From positions 133,963-197,962 of the forward strand of contig NZ_HG964405.1 in NCBI RefSeq assembly GCF_000612805.1: a DNA stretch of 64,000 nucleotides, written 5' to 3'. This document shows positions 52,843 through 61,855 of this stretch, piece by piece; the stretch's first letter is position 1, and every line of letters starts with the position of its first letter. A model generated the notes under the pieces. The model worked only from the letters and a program-made list of their open reading frames with translations. It made no database searches and had not been told where the DNA came from. Made by a program: the position numbers and the translations under genes. The stretch comes from Bacillus ndiopicus (GTDB lineage: Bacteria > Bacillota > Bacilli > Bacillales_A > Planococcaceae).

Positions 52843-53958
52843 ATGACAGCAACACGTGGTTTAGAAGGTATCGTAGCAGCGGAGTCTAAAATTAGTTCAA
52901 TTATTGATGATACACTTACATACGTAGGTTACAATATTGACGATTTAGCAGACAATGCTAGCTTTGAAGAAGTAATTTACTTATTATGGCATACTCGTTT
53001 ACCAAAAGCGGACGAGCTTGCTGAATTAAAACAACAACTAGCTGATAATATGGCTGTACCACAAGCTATTCTTGATCAGTTTAAATCATACCCACTAGAC
53101 ACAGTTCATCCAATGGCAGCATTACGCACAGCTGTATCACTATTAGGTGTGTTTGATGAAGAAGCAGATGTAATGGATCCAGAAGCGAACTACCGTAAAG
53201 CAATCCGTTTACAAGCGAAAATTGCAACTGTAGTAACTGCATTCTCTCGTATTCGTAAAGGCTTAGAGCCAGTGGCACCTAAAGCGGGTCTTAGCTATGC
53301 AGCTAACTTCCTATACATGTTAAAAGGTGAAGAGCCAGCAGAAATCGAAATTGAAGCATTTGATAAAGCGTTAGTATTACATGCTGACCATGAATTAAAT
53401 GCATCTACATTTACTGCACGCGTATGTGTAGCAACACTTTCTGATGTATACTCAGGTGTAACAGCTGCAATTGGCGCATTAAAAGGTCCTTTACACGGTG
53501 GAGCAAACGAGCAAGTAATGAAAATGTTATCTGAAATTGGCTCACTTGAAAATGTTGAGTCATGGGTACAAAATAAATTAGATAACAAAGAAAAAATCAT
53601 GGGCTTCGGTCACCGCGTTTATCGCAAAGGCGACCCACGTGCACCACATTTACGTGTAATGTCTGAAAAGCTAACAAAGTTAACTGGTAAACCAGAATTA
53701 TATGATATGTCTGTTAAAATTCACGATATGATTGTAGAACAAAAGAAATTACCAGCAAACGTTGACTTCTTCTCTGCATCTGTATACGATTCACTAGGTA
53801 TTGAGCATGACTTATTCACACCAATCTTTGCGGTGTCACGTACATCTGGTTGGGTTGCACATATTTTAGAGCAATATGCAAACAACCGTTTAATCCGTCC
53901 ACGCGCAGAGTATGTTGGACCAGGCATGCAAAAATATGTTCCAATTGAAGAGCGATAA
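52843..53958 (+). CDS. citZ: Citrate synthase
   Basis: 371 residues (B. subtilis CitZ is 372); condenses oxaloacetate and acetyl-CoA to citrate. TATRGLEGIVAAESKISSII opens it. Catalytic His are in HADHELNASTFTAR and GPLHGGANE, with MGFGHRVYRKGDPRAPHLR and FFSASVYDSLGI, which carries the Asp region. ATG 52843 follows AGGGAGCG; an upstream extension to 52,783 overlaps the untranslated leader. First gene of citZ-icd-mdh. Confidence 0.97.
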   Translation: MTATRGLEGIVAAESKISSIIDDTLTYVGYNIDDLADNASFEEVIYLLWHTRLPKADELAELKQQLADNMAVPQAILDQFKSYPLDTVHPMAALRTAVSLLGVFDEEADVMDPEANYRKAIRLQAKIATVVTAFSRIRKGLEPVAPKAGLSYAANFLYMLKGEEPAEIEIEAFDKALVLHADHELNASTFTARVCVATLSDVYSGVTAAIGALKGPLHGGANEQVMKMLSEIGSLENVESWVQNKLDNKEKIMGFGHRVYRKGDPRAPHLRVMSEKLTKLTGKPELYDMSVKIHDMIVEQKKLPANVDFFSASVYDSLGIEHDLFTPIFAVSRTSGWVAHILEQYANNRLIRPRAEYVGPGMQKYVPIEER

Positions 53959-54122
53959 TTTTTAATGAGTATGTTAAAAATGTATGTTTAGTACTCGTAT
54001 AAGTTGCTAGTTATAGCAATTTTACGAGAGCAAATGCGCATTTCTAAAAAATATGCTAGACTTATCTAGGACTGGGGCGAAGCGCACAGTCCTAGATTTT
54101 CGAATATAGGAGGCAAATATTC

Positions 54123-55388
54123 ATGACTAACGGTAAAATTGTAGTAGAAAATGGTGTGTTAAACGTACCAAATAACCCAGTAATCCCTTTCATCGAGGGT
54201 GACGGTATCGGTCCAGATATTTGGGCAGCAGCTTCTCGCGTAATTGATGCAGCAGTAGAAAAAGCATACAATGGCGAAAAGAAAATTGAATGGTTAGAAG
54301 TCCTTGCAGGGGAAAAAGCATTCAACCAAACTGGTGAATGGTTACCACAAGAAACTTTAAATAAAATTGATGAATATTTAATCGCTATTAAAGGACCTTT
54401 AACAACACCAATCGGTGGCGGTATCCGTTCTTTAAACGTAGCATTACGTCAAGAATTAGATTTATATGTATGCTTACGTCCAGTACGTCACTTTGACGGT
54501 GTACCTTCACCAGTTAAGCGTCCAGAAGACGTAGATATGGTTATTTTCCGTGAGAATACGGAAGATATTTATGCTGGTATTGAGTACCAAGCTGGTTCTG
54601 ATGAGCAAAAGAAATTATTAAACTTCTTACAAACTGAATTAGGCGTTAACAAAATCCGCTTCCCAGAAACTTCTGGTTTAGGTATTAAGCCTGTTTCTCA
54701 AGAAGGTACAGAGCGTTTAGTTCGTGCTGCAATTGAGTATGCAATTAAACATAACAAACCAACTGTTACTTTAGTACACAAAGGTAATATCATGAAATTC
54801 ACTGAAGGCGGCTTCAAAAACTGGGGTTATGCATTAGCTGAAAAAGAATTTGCTGATAAAGTATTCACTTGGAATCAATACGATGCAATTAAAGCTGAGC
54901 AAGGCGAAGCTGCTGCAAATGAAGCACAAAAAGCTGCTGAAGCTGCTGGCAAAATCATCGTAAAAGATTCTATTGCTGATATTTTCTTACAACAAATTTT
55001 AACTCGTCCAACTGAGTTCGATGTAGTGGCTACTATGAACTTAAATGGTGACTATATTTCTGATGCATTAGCTGCACAAGTTGGTGGTATCGGTATTGCT
55101 CCAGGGGCAAACATTAACTACGTAACTGGTCACGCAATCTTTGAAGCTACTCATGGTACAGCTCCAAAATATGCTGGTCAAGATAAAGTAAACCCATCAT
55201 CAGTATTACTTTCTGGCGTATTAATGCTTGAGCACTTAGGCTGGCAAGAAGCTGCAGATTTAGTAACTAAATCTGTAGAAAAAACAATCTCTTCTAAAGT
55301 TGTAACTTATGACTTTGCACGTTTAATGGACGGCGCAACAGAAGTGAAATGTTCTGAGTTCGCTAACGAACTAATCAAAAACCTATAA
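54123..55388 (+). CDS. icd: Isocitrate dehydrogenase (NADP)
   Basis: 421 residues (423 in B. subtilis); oxidises isocitrate to 2-oxoglutarate with [44 protein letters not shown] (with the substrate Ser), [16 protein letters not shown] and the [20 protein letters not shown] motif are complete. The Ala/Glu insertion near 260-280 ([19 protein letters not shown]) is typical of Bacillus Icd. GGAGGCAAATATTC precedes the ATG. It has its own strong terminator, so mdh needs its own promoter. Confidence 0.97.
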   Translation: MTNGKIVVENGVLNVPNNPVIPFIEGDGIGPDIWAAASRVIDAAVEKAYNGEKKIEWLEVLAGEKAFNQTGEWLPQETLNKIDEYLIAIKGPLTTPIGGGIRSLNVALRQELDLYVCLRPVRHFDGVPSPVKRPEDVDMVIFRENTEDIYAGIEYQAGSDEQKKLLNFLQTELGVNKIRFPETSGLGIKPVSQEGTERLVRAAIEYAIKHNKPTVTLVHKGNIMKFTEGGFKNWGYALAEKEFADKVFTWNQYDAIKAEQGEAAANEAQKAAEAAGKIIVKDSIADIFLQQILTRPTEFDVVATMNLNGDYISDALAAQVGGIGIAPGANINYVTGHAIFEATHGTAPKYAGQDKVNPSSVLLSGVLMLEHLGWQEAADLVTKSVEKTISSKVVTYDFARLMDGATEVKCSEFANELIKNL

Positions 55389-55395
55389 TAGTATT

Positions 55396-55443
55396 GGGTG
55401 TCAGAAAAGCAGGCTAGCGCGCCGCTTTTCTGACACCCTTTTT
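55396..55443 (+). terminator. icd terminator (GTCNGAAAAGC family)
   Basis: GGGTGTCAGAAAAGC and GCTTTTCTGACACCC form a perfect 15-bp stem, loop AGGCTAGCGCGCC, followed by TTTTTG. Confidence 0.9.
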
Positions 55444-55616
55444 GCTTTTTTATGGAGAGATTGCACCATAGGGAAAATCGGGTGTTCTTTTTTAAATGGT
55501 GTAGTAGACCGTTTTTAAATTTTACTAACTTTGCCACTTGTTTGACTTATAAAATGCCTGTTTTTTTGTTACTATAAAATTAGGAAAGCATTTCATAATA
55601 TAGGAGTGAGTTCATA

Positions 55617-56558
55617 ATGACATTAAAACGCAAAAAAATCACAGTGATTGGCAGCGGTTTCACTGGCGCGACAGCAGCTTTTTTAGCGGCGCAAAAAGAA
55701 CTAGGAGATGTTGTATTACTTGATATTCCACAAGCTGAAAATCCGACAAAGGGTAAAGCCTTAGATATGTGGGAAGCAGCTCCGATTCAAGGCTATGATG
55801 CATATGTAAAAGGAACAGCTGATTATGCAGATACAGCAGATTCAGATGTTGTTATTATTACAGCAGGCGTAGCTCGTAAACCAGGCATGAGCCGCGATGA
55901 TTTAGTGCAAACAAATGAAAAAGTGATGATTTCTGTATCTGAGCAAGTCGCAAAATATTCACCAAATGCGATAGTGCTTGTACTGACAAATCCTGTTGAT
56001 GCGATGACGTATACTGTGTATAAAACAACTGGTTTCCCTAAAAATCGTGTGATTGGACAATCAGGCGTACTGGATACAGCACGTTTTAGAGCGTTTATTG
56101 CAGAAGAACTCAATATGTCAGTGAAAGATATTACAGCTTTAGTTTTAGGCGGACATGGAGATACGATGGTGCCATTAACACGCTATTCATTTGTTGGTGG
56201 TGTGCCAATTGAATCATTAATCGCACCAGAGCGTTTAGAGGAAATTGTTAACCGTACACGAAACGGTGGGGCAGAAATCGTCAACTTGCTTGGTAATGGC
56301 TCTGCTTACTATGCACCAGCAGCCGCGATGGTAGAAATGGCTGAAGCAATTTTAAAGGATCAAAAGCGTGTTTTACCTTCTATTGCTTATTTAGAGGGCG
56401 AATATGGCTACGAAAACCTTTGCCTAGGTGTTCCAACACTACTAGGTGCAAATGGTGTTGAGAAGATCTTTGAGCTAGAGTTAACAGATACTGAAAAGTC
56501 GGCGCTGGATTACTCAGCAGAGGCAGTAAAATCGGTGATGGAAGTTTTAAGTAAATAA
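55617..56558 (+). CDS. mdh: Malate dehydrogenase
   Basis: 313 residues (312 in B. subtilis); oxidises malate to oxaloacetate with NAD, of the LDH-like type. [20 protein letters not shown] is the NAD site, [17 protein letters not shown] carries substrate Arg, and H180 in [10 protein letters not shown] is catalytic. [20 protein letters not shown] also fits. Upstream, TTGTTACTATAAAA (55,566-55,579) probably includes its -10. Terminator follows. Confidence 0.97.
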   Translation: MTLKRKKITVIGSGFTGATAAFLAAQKELGDVVLLDIPQAENPTKGKALDMWEAAPIQGYDAYVKGTADYADTADSDVVIITAGVARKPGMSRDDLVQTNEKVMISVSEQVAKYSPNAIVLVLTNPVDAMTYTVYKTTGFPKNRVIGQSGVLDTARFRAFIAEELNMSVKDITALVLGGHGDTMVPLTRYSFVGGVPIESLIAPERLEEIVNRTRNGGAEIVNLLGNGSAYYAPAAAMVEMAEAILKDQKRVLPSIAYLEGEYGYENLCLGVPTLLGANGVEKIFELELTDTEKSALDYSAEAVKSVMEVLSK

Positions 56559-56574
56559 TTTTATGTATAATTTT

Positions 56575-56615
56575 GGGGCTGTCTAGAAAGCATTCTCTTT
56601 CTGGACAGCCCCGAT
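56575..56615 (+). terminator. mdh terminator
   Basis: GGGGCTGTCTAGAAAG and CTTTCTGGACAGCCCC form a near-perfect stem. T-rich sequence follows weakly. It is placed between convergent genes and may act both ways. Confidence 0.78.
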
Positions 56616-56636
56616 TTGCTTCAATCTATTTTTATT

Positions 56637-57428
56637 TTAATATCTTTGTTGCTTTCTATAGTATCTCAAAGCAAAATAACTAATAAGTAAAATCCCGCTT
56701 CCTATAAGTAGAGAAAGCTTTAGAATAGAGATAGAAGAAGCTTTTTCTTCCATTGTAGAGCTTGAAGATTCATTTTCTTGCATAACTTCCTCATACGTTT
56801 TATTAAGATTTCCTCCTACTGCGGTATTTTGTCCATACTCTATAATTTCTTTTTGTGACGTATATTTTTCATAAATATATTTTCTGAATTCAGATAATTC
56901 TAATGGTTCCTCGATTAATAATAAAGCACTTTTGGCAAACGCTGAAACTATGCCGTCTTTTAATAAATACCATGCATCTGCTGGTGCTTCATAAACAATT
57001 TTTCCACTGTCAGTTGATTTCGCATCGAGTGCTATAGCTAAGTCTTTTCCATAGCCAAACATGGAAAGTACGTAATCACCATTTTCAGTTGGTGCAGTGG
57101 CAATCACATTGACGGGTATATTATCTTGATAAACTACGGCAATATATTCGCTCGACTCCACAATTCCTTGTTCCTCAGAAAGTTCTTTTTTTGTTGTCAC
57201 GAAATCATTAGATAATCTATATCTTTTGTATAATTTACCAAATGTAATGTTCGTGCTATTCGTTAAATTATAATTTGACGGATCTTCTGAGTTTATGAGG
57301 TCCAAAATAATTTTTTCAAAATACTTTGCAGCAAATTGTTGTGCTGATTTTTCAGTATATCCCGCATCTGCAATTACAGGATAGATTAAGAGTAACCATA
57401 GAACGACCATAGACAAAATCTTTTTCAT
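56637..57428 (-). CDS. Hypothetical secreted, C-terminally membrane-anchored protein
   Basis: 263 residues, not recognised. Residues 1-22 form a Sec signal (KKILSMVVLWLLLIYPVIADA). Residues 25-215 are an extracellular beta/alpha domain with GKLYKRYRLSNDFVTTKKEL, YIAVVYQDNIPVNVIATAPT and WYLLKDGIVSAF. A Ser/Glu-rich linker follows, then a C-terminal helix at about 235-255 (LKLSLLIGSGILLISYFAL) and a basic tail, RYYRKQQRY. It would sit on the outer face of the membrane with a short cytoplasmic end. GAAGAGGTGAAAG precedes the ATG. It interrupts the normally compact mdh-phoPR region and looks like a lineage-specific insertion. Confidence 0.8.
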   Translation of the reverse strand: MKKILSMVVLWLLLIYPVIADAGYTEKSAQQFAAKYFEKIILDLINSEDPSNYNLTNSTNITFGKLYKRYRLSNDFVTTKKELSEEQGIVESSEYIAVVYQDNIPVNVIATAPTENGDYVLSMFGYGKDLAIALDAKSTDSGKIVYEAPADAWYLLKDGIVSAFAKSALLLIEEPLELSEFRKYIYEKYTSQKEIIEYGQNTAVGGNLNKTYEEVMQENESSSSTMEEKASSISILKLSLLIGSGILLISYFALRYYRKQQRY

Positions 57429-57505
57429 TAGACTTTCACCTCTTCACAAATTTTTACTCTACTAAAAGGGCTTTCTTTTAAAGGCTTCCAAAGTAATGAT
57501 TTTGG
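57429..57505. other. Upstream region of the orphan membrane protein gene
   Basis: Short AT-rich stretch with CTTTTAAAG-rich sequence and no gene. It should carry the promoter for the gene on the minus strand. Confidence 0.3.
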
Positions 57506-57655
57506 CTAATCACCGTAGCTTGGGGGTGATTAAAAACATCATGTTGTTTCAGTTGTTTATAGAAAATCTGAGCAAATAAGCACATTTATTTCTTTAAGGA
57601 AAATTGTATTTTATTTTATCAACCGTAATTCGGGTGATGGAACTTTTATTTTCTA
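57506..57655. repeat. Dispersed intergenic element, copy B
   Basis: Better preserved of the two copies. AATCACC...GGGTGATT near 57,508-57,531 and ATCAACC...CGGGTGAT near 57,618-57,638 form small hairpins in direct orientation, flanking a ~90-base core with CATGTTGTTTCAG and TTTATAGAAAATC. Copy A lies at 30,240-30,400. No gene is seen on to 57,955. Confidence 0.62.
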
Positions 57656-57955
57656 AATTTTCTATAAATCTAATTTATCATTTTGAAAAGATAAAGTAAT
57701 TATTTAGAGGATACTCTTAATAGGGCATTTTAAAGCCGTTTCTGTTAGAAAAACTATGATAGTTGATTGGAATCTGGTGGCCTCATTTTTGTGGGGGGTA
57801 TGCTAATTGAAAAGGAAATCAATGATATTGGAATTTTGCATCTTTCAAATAATTGGATAATTATCATACGTGATTACATAATACCCTACAACATTGTACT
57901 TTCTACAAAAAGTTGTTACTATAAAAGTATCGCATAAATAAGGAGTTGCTTCGAA

Positions 57956-58393
57956 TTGCTACAAAAAAATAGAAAGCAAGGTAGATTTATAACGACTTTA
58001 ACAGTTGGCGAAAAGCTGCATATTACTGAAAAAATGGACGATAAAGATTTATTAATATACTTAGGCTTAACAAATGATAATAATCCATTATTTATTCAGC
58101 ATGATTATGCCGCAGAAACACCTTTTGCACAACCAATTGTTCCACAAATTATGTTAAATGGCATTATTACTTCTGCTATTTCTAAACATATGCCGGGTCC
58201 AGGCTCATACATTTTAGAGCAAACAATTAAGTTTTTAGCACCTGCTTATCATTATGAAACAATTGATTTTGTATTGGAAATCGAGCACATTGATGAAGCG
58301 AATAACGAAGTAGTAATAGCTGTAACAGCAACTAATATTGAAAAAGAGCTATTGTTGGAAGGAAAGCTTAAAGTATCTCCTCCTAGCATATAA
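57956..58393 (+). CDS. MaoC-like hotdog dehydratase/hydratase-type protein
   Basis: 145 residues with a MaoC/(R)-hydratase-like hotdog fold. ITEKMDDKDLLIYLGLTNDN leads into NPLFIQHDYAAETPFAQPIV, where the Asp and His of the hydratase motif would sit (the usual D-x-N-PxH is here DNNPLFIQHD). TIKFLAPAYHYETIDFVLEI is a typical second strand. Such genes are next to phoPR in some Bacillales; the substrate, probably an acyl thioester, is unknown. Start is TTG 57956 after AAGGAG; TTGTTACTATAAAA upstream (57,913-57,926) is shared with mdh. Confidence 0.78.
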   Translation: MLQKNRKQGRFITTLTVGEKLHITEKMDDKDLLIYLGLTNDNNPLFIQHDYAAETPFAQPIVPQIMLNGIITSAISKHMPGPGSYILEQTIKFLAPAYHYETIDFVLEIEHIDEANNEVVIAVTATNIEKELLLEGKLKVSPPSI

Positions 58394-58439
58394 TTAGATT
58401 TGGGATGGGGGTTTCAAATCGATGATGGAGGCAAGTGAA

Positions 58440-59150
58440 ATGACAAAAACGATTTTAGTCGTAGAGGATGAATTATCTATTGCGACATTATTACAATATA
58501 ATTTGGAGCAGGCTGGTTTCAATGTGCTATTAGCACATGATGGGAAAAAGGGTCTTGATTTAGCTGTTGAAAAAACACCAGATTTAATGCTGCTTGATTT
58601 AATGCTACCAACAATGGATGGGATGGAAGTGTGCAAGGAATTACGTAGCTTAAGAATGAATATCCCAATCATTATGCTCACTGCACGTGATGATGAATTT
58701 GATAAAGTACTAGGTTTGGAGCTTGGCGCAGATGATTATATGACAAAGCCTTTCAGCCCACGTGAGGTAATTGCACGTGTGAAAGCTGTATTGCGTCGAT
58801 TTACACCTGCGGCATCAGCAGAAGAAGTGAAAACAGGGGAAACAACATATGAATATGGTAGTTTAAAAGTGTTTCCTGAGCGCTTTGAAGCGTTTTTAAA
58901 TGATGAGGCACTTGAATTTACACCAAAAGAATTTGAGTTACTTGTCTATTTATTGGAAAACAAAAATCGAGTATTGACGCGTGATCAGCTTCTTAGCTCA
59001 GTATGGAATTATGATTTTGCTGGTGATACGCGTATTGTGGATGTGCATATTAGCCATTTACGCGATAAAATCGAGGAAAATAGCCGTAAGCCCGTGTTCA
59101 TCAAAACAATACGTGGTTTGGGCTATAAATTTGAGGAGCCTAGAAAATGA
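58440..59150 (+). CDS. phoP: Response regulator PhoP, OmpR family
   Basis: 236 residues; phosphate-starvation regulator. Receiver 3-118 with E9, D10, D53 (LMLLDLMLP), T of MLTARDDEF and K of YMTKPFSPREV. Winged helix about 135-235 with FTPKEFELLVYLLENKNRVL, DTRIVDVHISHLRDKIEENS and IRGLGYKFEEP. ATG 58440 is eight bases after GGAGG; a six-residue extension is less likely. It is coupled to phoR by ATGA overlap, as in B. subtilis mdh-phoPR. Specificity for phosphate is inferred from synteny. Confidence 0.9.
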   Translation: MTKTILVVEDELSIATLLQYNLEQAGFNVLLAHDGKKGLDLAVEKTPDLMLLDLMLPTMDGMEVCKELRSLRMNIPIIMLTARDDEFDKVLGLELGADDYMTKPFSPREVIARVKAVLRRFTPAASAEEVKTGETTYEYGSLKVFPERFEAFLNDEALEFTPKEFELLVYLLENKNRVLTRDQLLSSVWNYDFAGDTRIVDVHISHLRDKIEENSRKPVFIKTIRGLGYKFEEPRK

Positions 59151-60694
59151 ATAAATCAATGAGTGGCCGACTCTTTTTCTCATTTATTTTACTTGTTACC
59201 GCTATCTTTGCTGTCCTAGAACTTGTTATAGGCCAGCTTTTTCCGTTTTACGTAGAGGATTATGTGCAAGTTCAAACGGAAATAGTTCAGCAAGATGTTG
59301 AAGAGCTAATTCAACAGGAAAACATCGAATTAACTCCATCTCAACATGAAAAATTACTGCAAGCGTATGATACTAATGTAGATGAAGACTATTTTAGTTA
59401 TATACGTGTTCGCTTAATGCTAGTACTTATTGTTTTATTTTTAGTAGCGATTGCAGTAATTGGCTTAGTATCGTATCGAATGGTTAATAATTTTGTAGAA
59501 CCTATTGAAGCTGTTACACGCACGGCGCAAGAACTAGCGGTTGGTAATTATTATGCTCGAGCTTTTGCGAATGGTCCAAAAACGATTATAGAACTTCGCA
59601 ATTCTATAAATGTTTTAGCACGTAATTTGCAGGATATTACGAAAATACGTGAAATAGAAGAAGAACGTTTAAAAACACTTATTGAAAACATGGGTAGCGC
59701 GTTGATGATGATTGACAGAGAGGGCTATATATCAATTGTCAACAAACAGTTCCTTAATCGCTTTGGTTTAACGTCTGAGCAAGTGCAAGGTAAAAATTTT
59801 TTAACGGTTGGTTTACCTGAAAATTTAGAAGTATTTATCGATCATGTTTTTTTAACTGAGCAGCCATACCAAAAGCAGCTTGAAATGGAGCTACAGCAAG
59901 AAATTACGTATAAGCTTGTATACGGTGCTCCTGTCGTTGGGGAGCATGGTCGCTGGCTTGGCGTCGTATTAGTTATGCATGATGTAACAGAGTTAATTCG
60001 TTTAGAGCAAATTCGTAAAGACTTCGTTGCCAACGTTTCGCATGAATTGCGAACACCTATTACTTCAATTAAAGGCTTTTCAGAAACCTTGCTAGATGGT
60101 GCATATAAAGATGAAAATATGCTGTTGTCATTTTTAGAAATTATTTATAAAGAAAGCAACCGTCTGCAGGAGCTTATTCACGATTTATTGGAGCTTTCAA
60201 AGATTGAGCAGCACGGCTTCTCGGTAGATATTGCACCAACAAGTCTGCAGGAGGTCATTGCAAGGGTGGTTGATGTAACTGGCCCGCGACTTGATGAAAA
60301 AAATATGCAATTTGATATGCAGATGGATAAGGATGTACGCGTTTTAGGAGATGAAAATCGCCTTATTCAGATTTTCACAAACTTAATTGCGAATGCCGTT
60401 ACGTACTCTCCTGATAGCACAACAATTACTGTTACTATGAAACACAATGCTGAATACGGCATTGTAGAAGTAGAGGACCAAGGAATTGGTATTGAAAAAC
60501 ATGAAATTGCCCGTGTATTTGAGCGCTTTTATCGAATTGACCGCGCGCGCAGTCGTAACTCTGGTGGCACAGGCTTAGGTCTTGCAATCGTAAAGCATTT
60601 AGTAGAGGCCCATCATGGTAAAATTGTTGTGACGAGTGAGGTAGGGAAAGGGACAAAAATTCAAATCCATATACCACTTGCACCATCATCTTAA
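59147..60694 (+). CDS. phoR: Sensor histidine kinase PhoR
   Basis: 515 residues. TM1 about 8-30, short extracellular region about 31-88, TM2 about 89-112 (LVLIVLFLVAIAVIGLVSYR), HAMP about 113-170, PAS about 180-280 (LIENMGSALMMIDREGYISI), then the HisKA with H299 in FVANVSHELRTPITSIKGF, and the ATPase with NLIANAVTY, VEDQGIGIEKHEIARVFERF and GGTGLGLAIVKHLVEAHHGK. The extracellular loop is much shorter than in B. subtilis PhoR (579 residues), so the signal may be sensed in the membrane or by PAS. Overlaps phoP by four bases. Confidence 0.9.
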   Translation: MNKSMSGRLFFSFILLVTAIFAVLELVIGQLFPFYVEDYVQVQTEIVQQDVEELIQQENIELTPSQHEKLLQAYDTNVDEDYFSYIRVRLMLVLIVLFLVAIAVIGLVSYRMVNNFVEPIEAVTRTAQELAVGNYYARAFANGPKTIIELRNSINVLARNLQDITKIREIEEERLKTLIENMGSALMMIDREGYISIVNKQFLNRFGLTSEQVQGKNFLTVGLPENLEVFIDHVFLTEQPYQKQLEMELQQEITYKLVYGAPVVGEHGRWLGVVLVMHDVTELIRLEQIRKDFVANVSHELRTPITSIKGFSETLLDGAYKDENMLLSFLEIIYKESNRLQELIHDLLELSKIEQHGFSVDIAPTSLQEVIARVVDVTGPRLDEKNMQFDMQMDKDVRVLGDENRLIQIFTNLIANAVTYSPDSTTITVTMKHNAEYGIVEVEDQGIGIEKHEIARVFERFYRIDRARSRNSGGTGLGLAIVKHLVEAHHGKIVVTSEVGKGTKIQIHIPLAPSS

Positions 60695-60778
60695 CAAAAT
60701 CTTTACAATGTATTTATAAAATATTAAAAAAGCACGTATATAATAGATTTTAAGAAACCCCATTTCAAAACTAAAAGG

Positions 60779-60811
60779 AAAGCGTCCGGAAATTTTTCGG
60801 GCGCTTTTTTT
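60779..60811 (+). terminator. phoR terminator
   Basis: AAAGCGTCCG and CGGGCGCTTT pair around GAAATTTT, followed by seven T residues. Confidence 0.85.
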
Positions 60812-60898
60812 GTTGCTAAAAGAAATTAAAATTATTCTGAAACCTTTTTATATGCTATTCCGTAAAAAAGCTATAGCGAAATAAAGGGAGGAACATAT

Positions 60899-61855
60899 AT
60901 GAGTACAAAGCGCACATTAATTGCGGTTGCTTTAGGGCTTTTTGCGATATTTGGCATTATCGCAGTGTTGACAACGTGGTATACAGTTGATGAATCTGAA
61001 CAGGCAGTTGTTGTTACTTTTGGTAAGTCAGGAGAAACGATTACTGAATCAGGATTACACTTTAAACTACCTTGGCCGATGCAAAAAGTAGAGGTTTTAT
61101 CAAAGGAAACATTCAGTTTGGAGTTTGGTTACAAAGAGCGTTCACAAAGTGATATGGACATATATCCTTCAGAAACAAAAATGATTACAGGCGATGAATT
61201 TTTCGTGCTTACTGATTTAGTTGTTCAGTGGAAAATTACAGATCCGAAAAAATATTTATTCAATTCACAAGATCCGAAAGAGCTATTACATAGTGCGACA
61301 TCAAGTGCGATTCGTTCCATTATCGGAAACTCTAAAATTGATGCCGCTTTAACAGATGGAAAATCAGATATAGAATCAAGAACAAGAACATTATTGACAC
61401 AATTAATGGAAAAATATGATGTTGGAATTAGTGTATTAGGCGTTAAGCTACAAGATGTTGAGCTGCCGAATGAAGAGGTGCGTGCTGCCTTTACTGCGGT
61501 AACTGATGCACGTGAAATGAAAAATACAAAAATTAACCAGGCGGATAAATACAAAAATCAACGCCTTAGTGAAGTAGAAGGAGAAATCGCTGCGATTAAA
61601 TCCAAGGCGGAGGGGCAAAAGGTTGCACGTATTGAGCAGGCCGTTGGGGACGTTGCTGTATTCAAACAGCTTTATAACGAATACAAAGATAATAAAGCGA
61701 TTACACGCGAGCGTCTTATGCTAGAAACGTTAGAAATGGTATTGCCGAATGCGCAAATTTATATTATGAATGATGATGAAGGAAGTACAATGAAATATTT
61801 ACCTATTCAGTCAGCTACACCGAAACCGAAAGAAGAAGGGAGCGATAGCCAATGA
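60899..61855 (+). CDS. hflK: FtsH protease modulator HflK (SPFH/prohibitin family)
   Basis: 318-residue SPFH protein with an N-terminal membrane helix (LIAVALGLFAIFGIIAVLTT), then WYTVDESEQAVVVTFGKSGE opening the band-7 domain (about 25-215). TDLVVQWKITDPKKYLF and LGVKLQDVELPNEEVRAAFT are conserved. A helical tail with IAAIKSKAEGQKVARIEQAV follows, then a Pro/Lys end. With HflC it forms a ring-shaped cage around FtsH in E. coli. GGGAGGAAC precedes the ATG. Overlaps hflC by four bases (ATGA). Confidence 0.93.
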   Translation: MSTKRTLIAVALGLFAIFGIIAVLTTWYTVDESEQAVVVTFGKSGETITESGLHFKLPWPMQKVEVLSKETFSLEFGYKERSQSDMDIYPSETKMITGDEFFVLTDLVVQWKITDPKKYLFNSQDPKELLHSATSSAIRSIIGNSKIDAALTDGKSDIESRTRTLLTQLMEKYDVGISVLGVKLQDVELPNEEVRAAFTAVTDAREMKNTKINQADKYKNQRLSEVEGEIAAIKSKAEGQKVARIEQAVGDVAVFKQLYNEYKDNKAITRERLMLETLEMVLPNAQIYIMNDDEGSTMKYLPIQSATPKPKEEGSDSQ

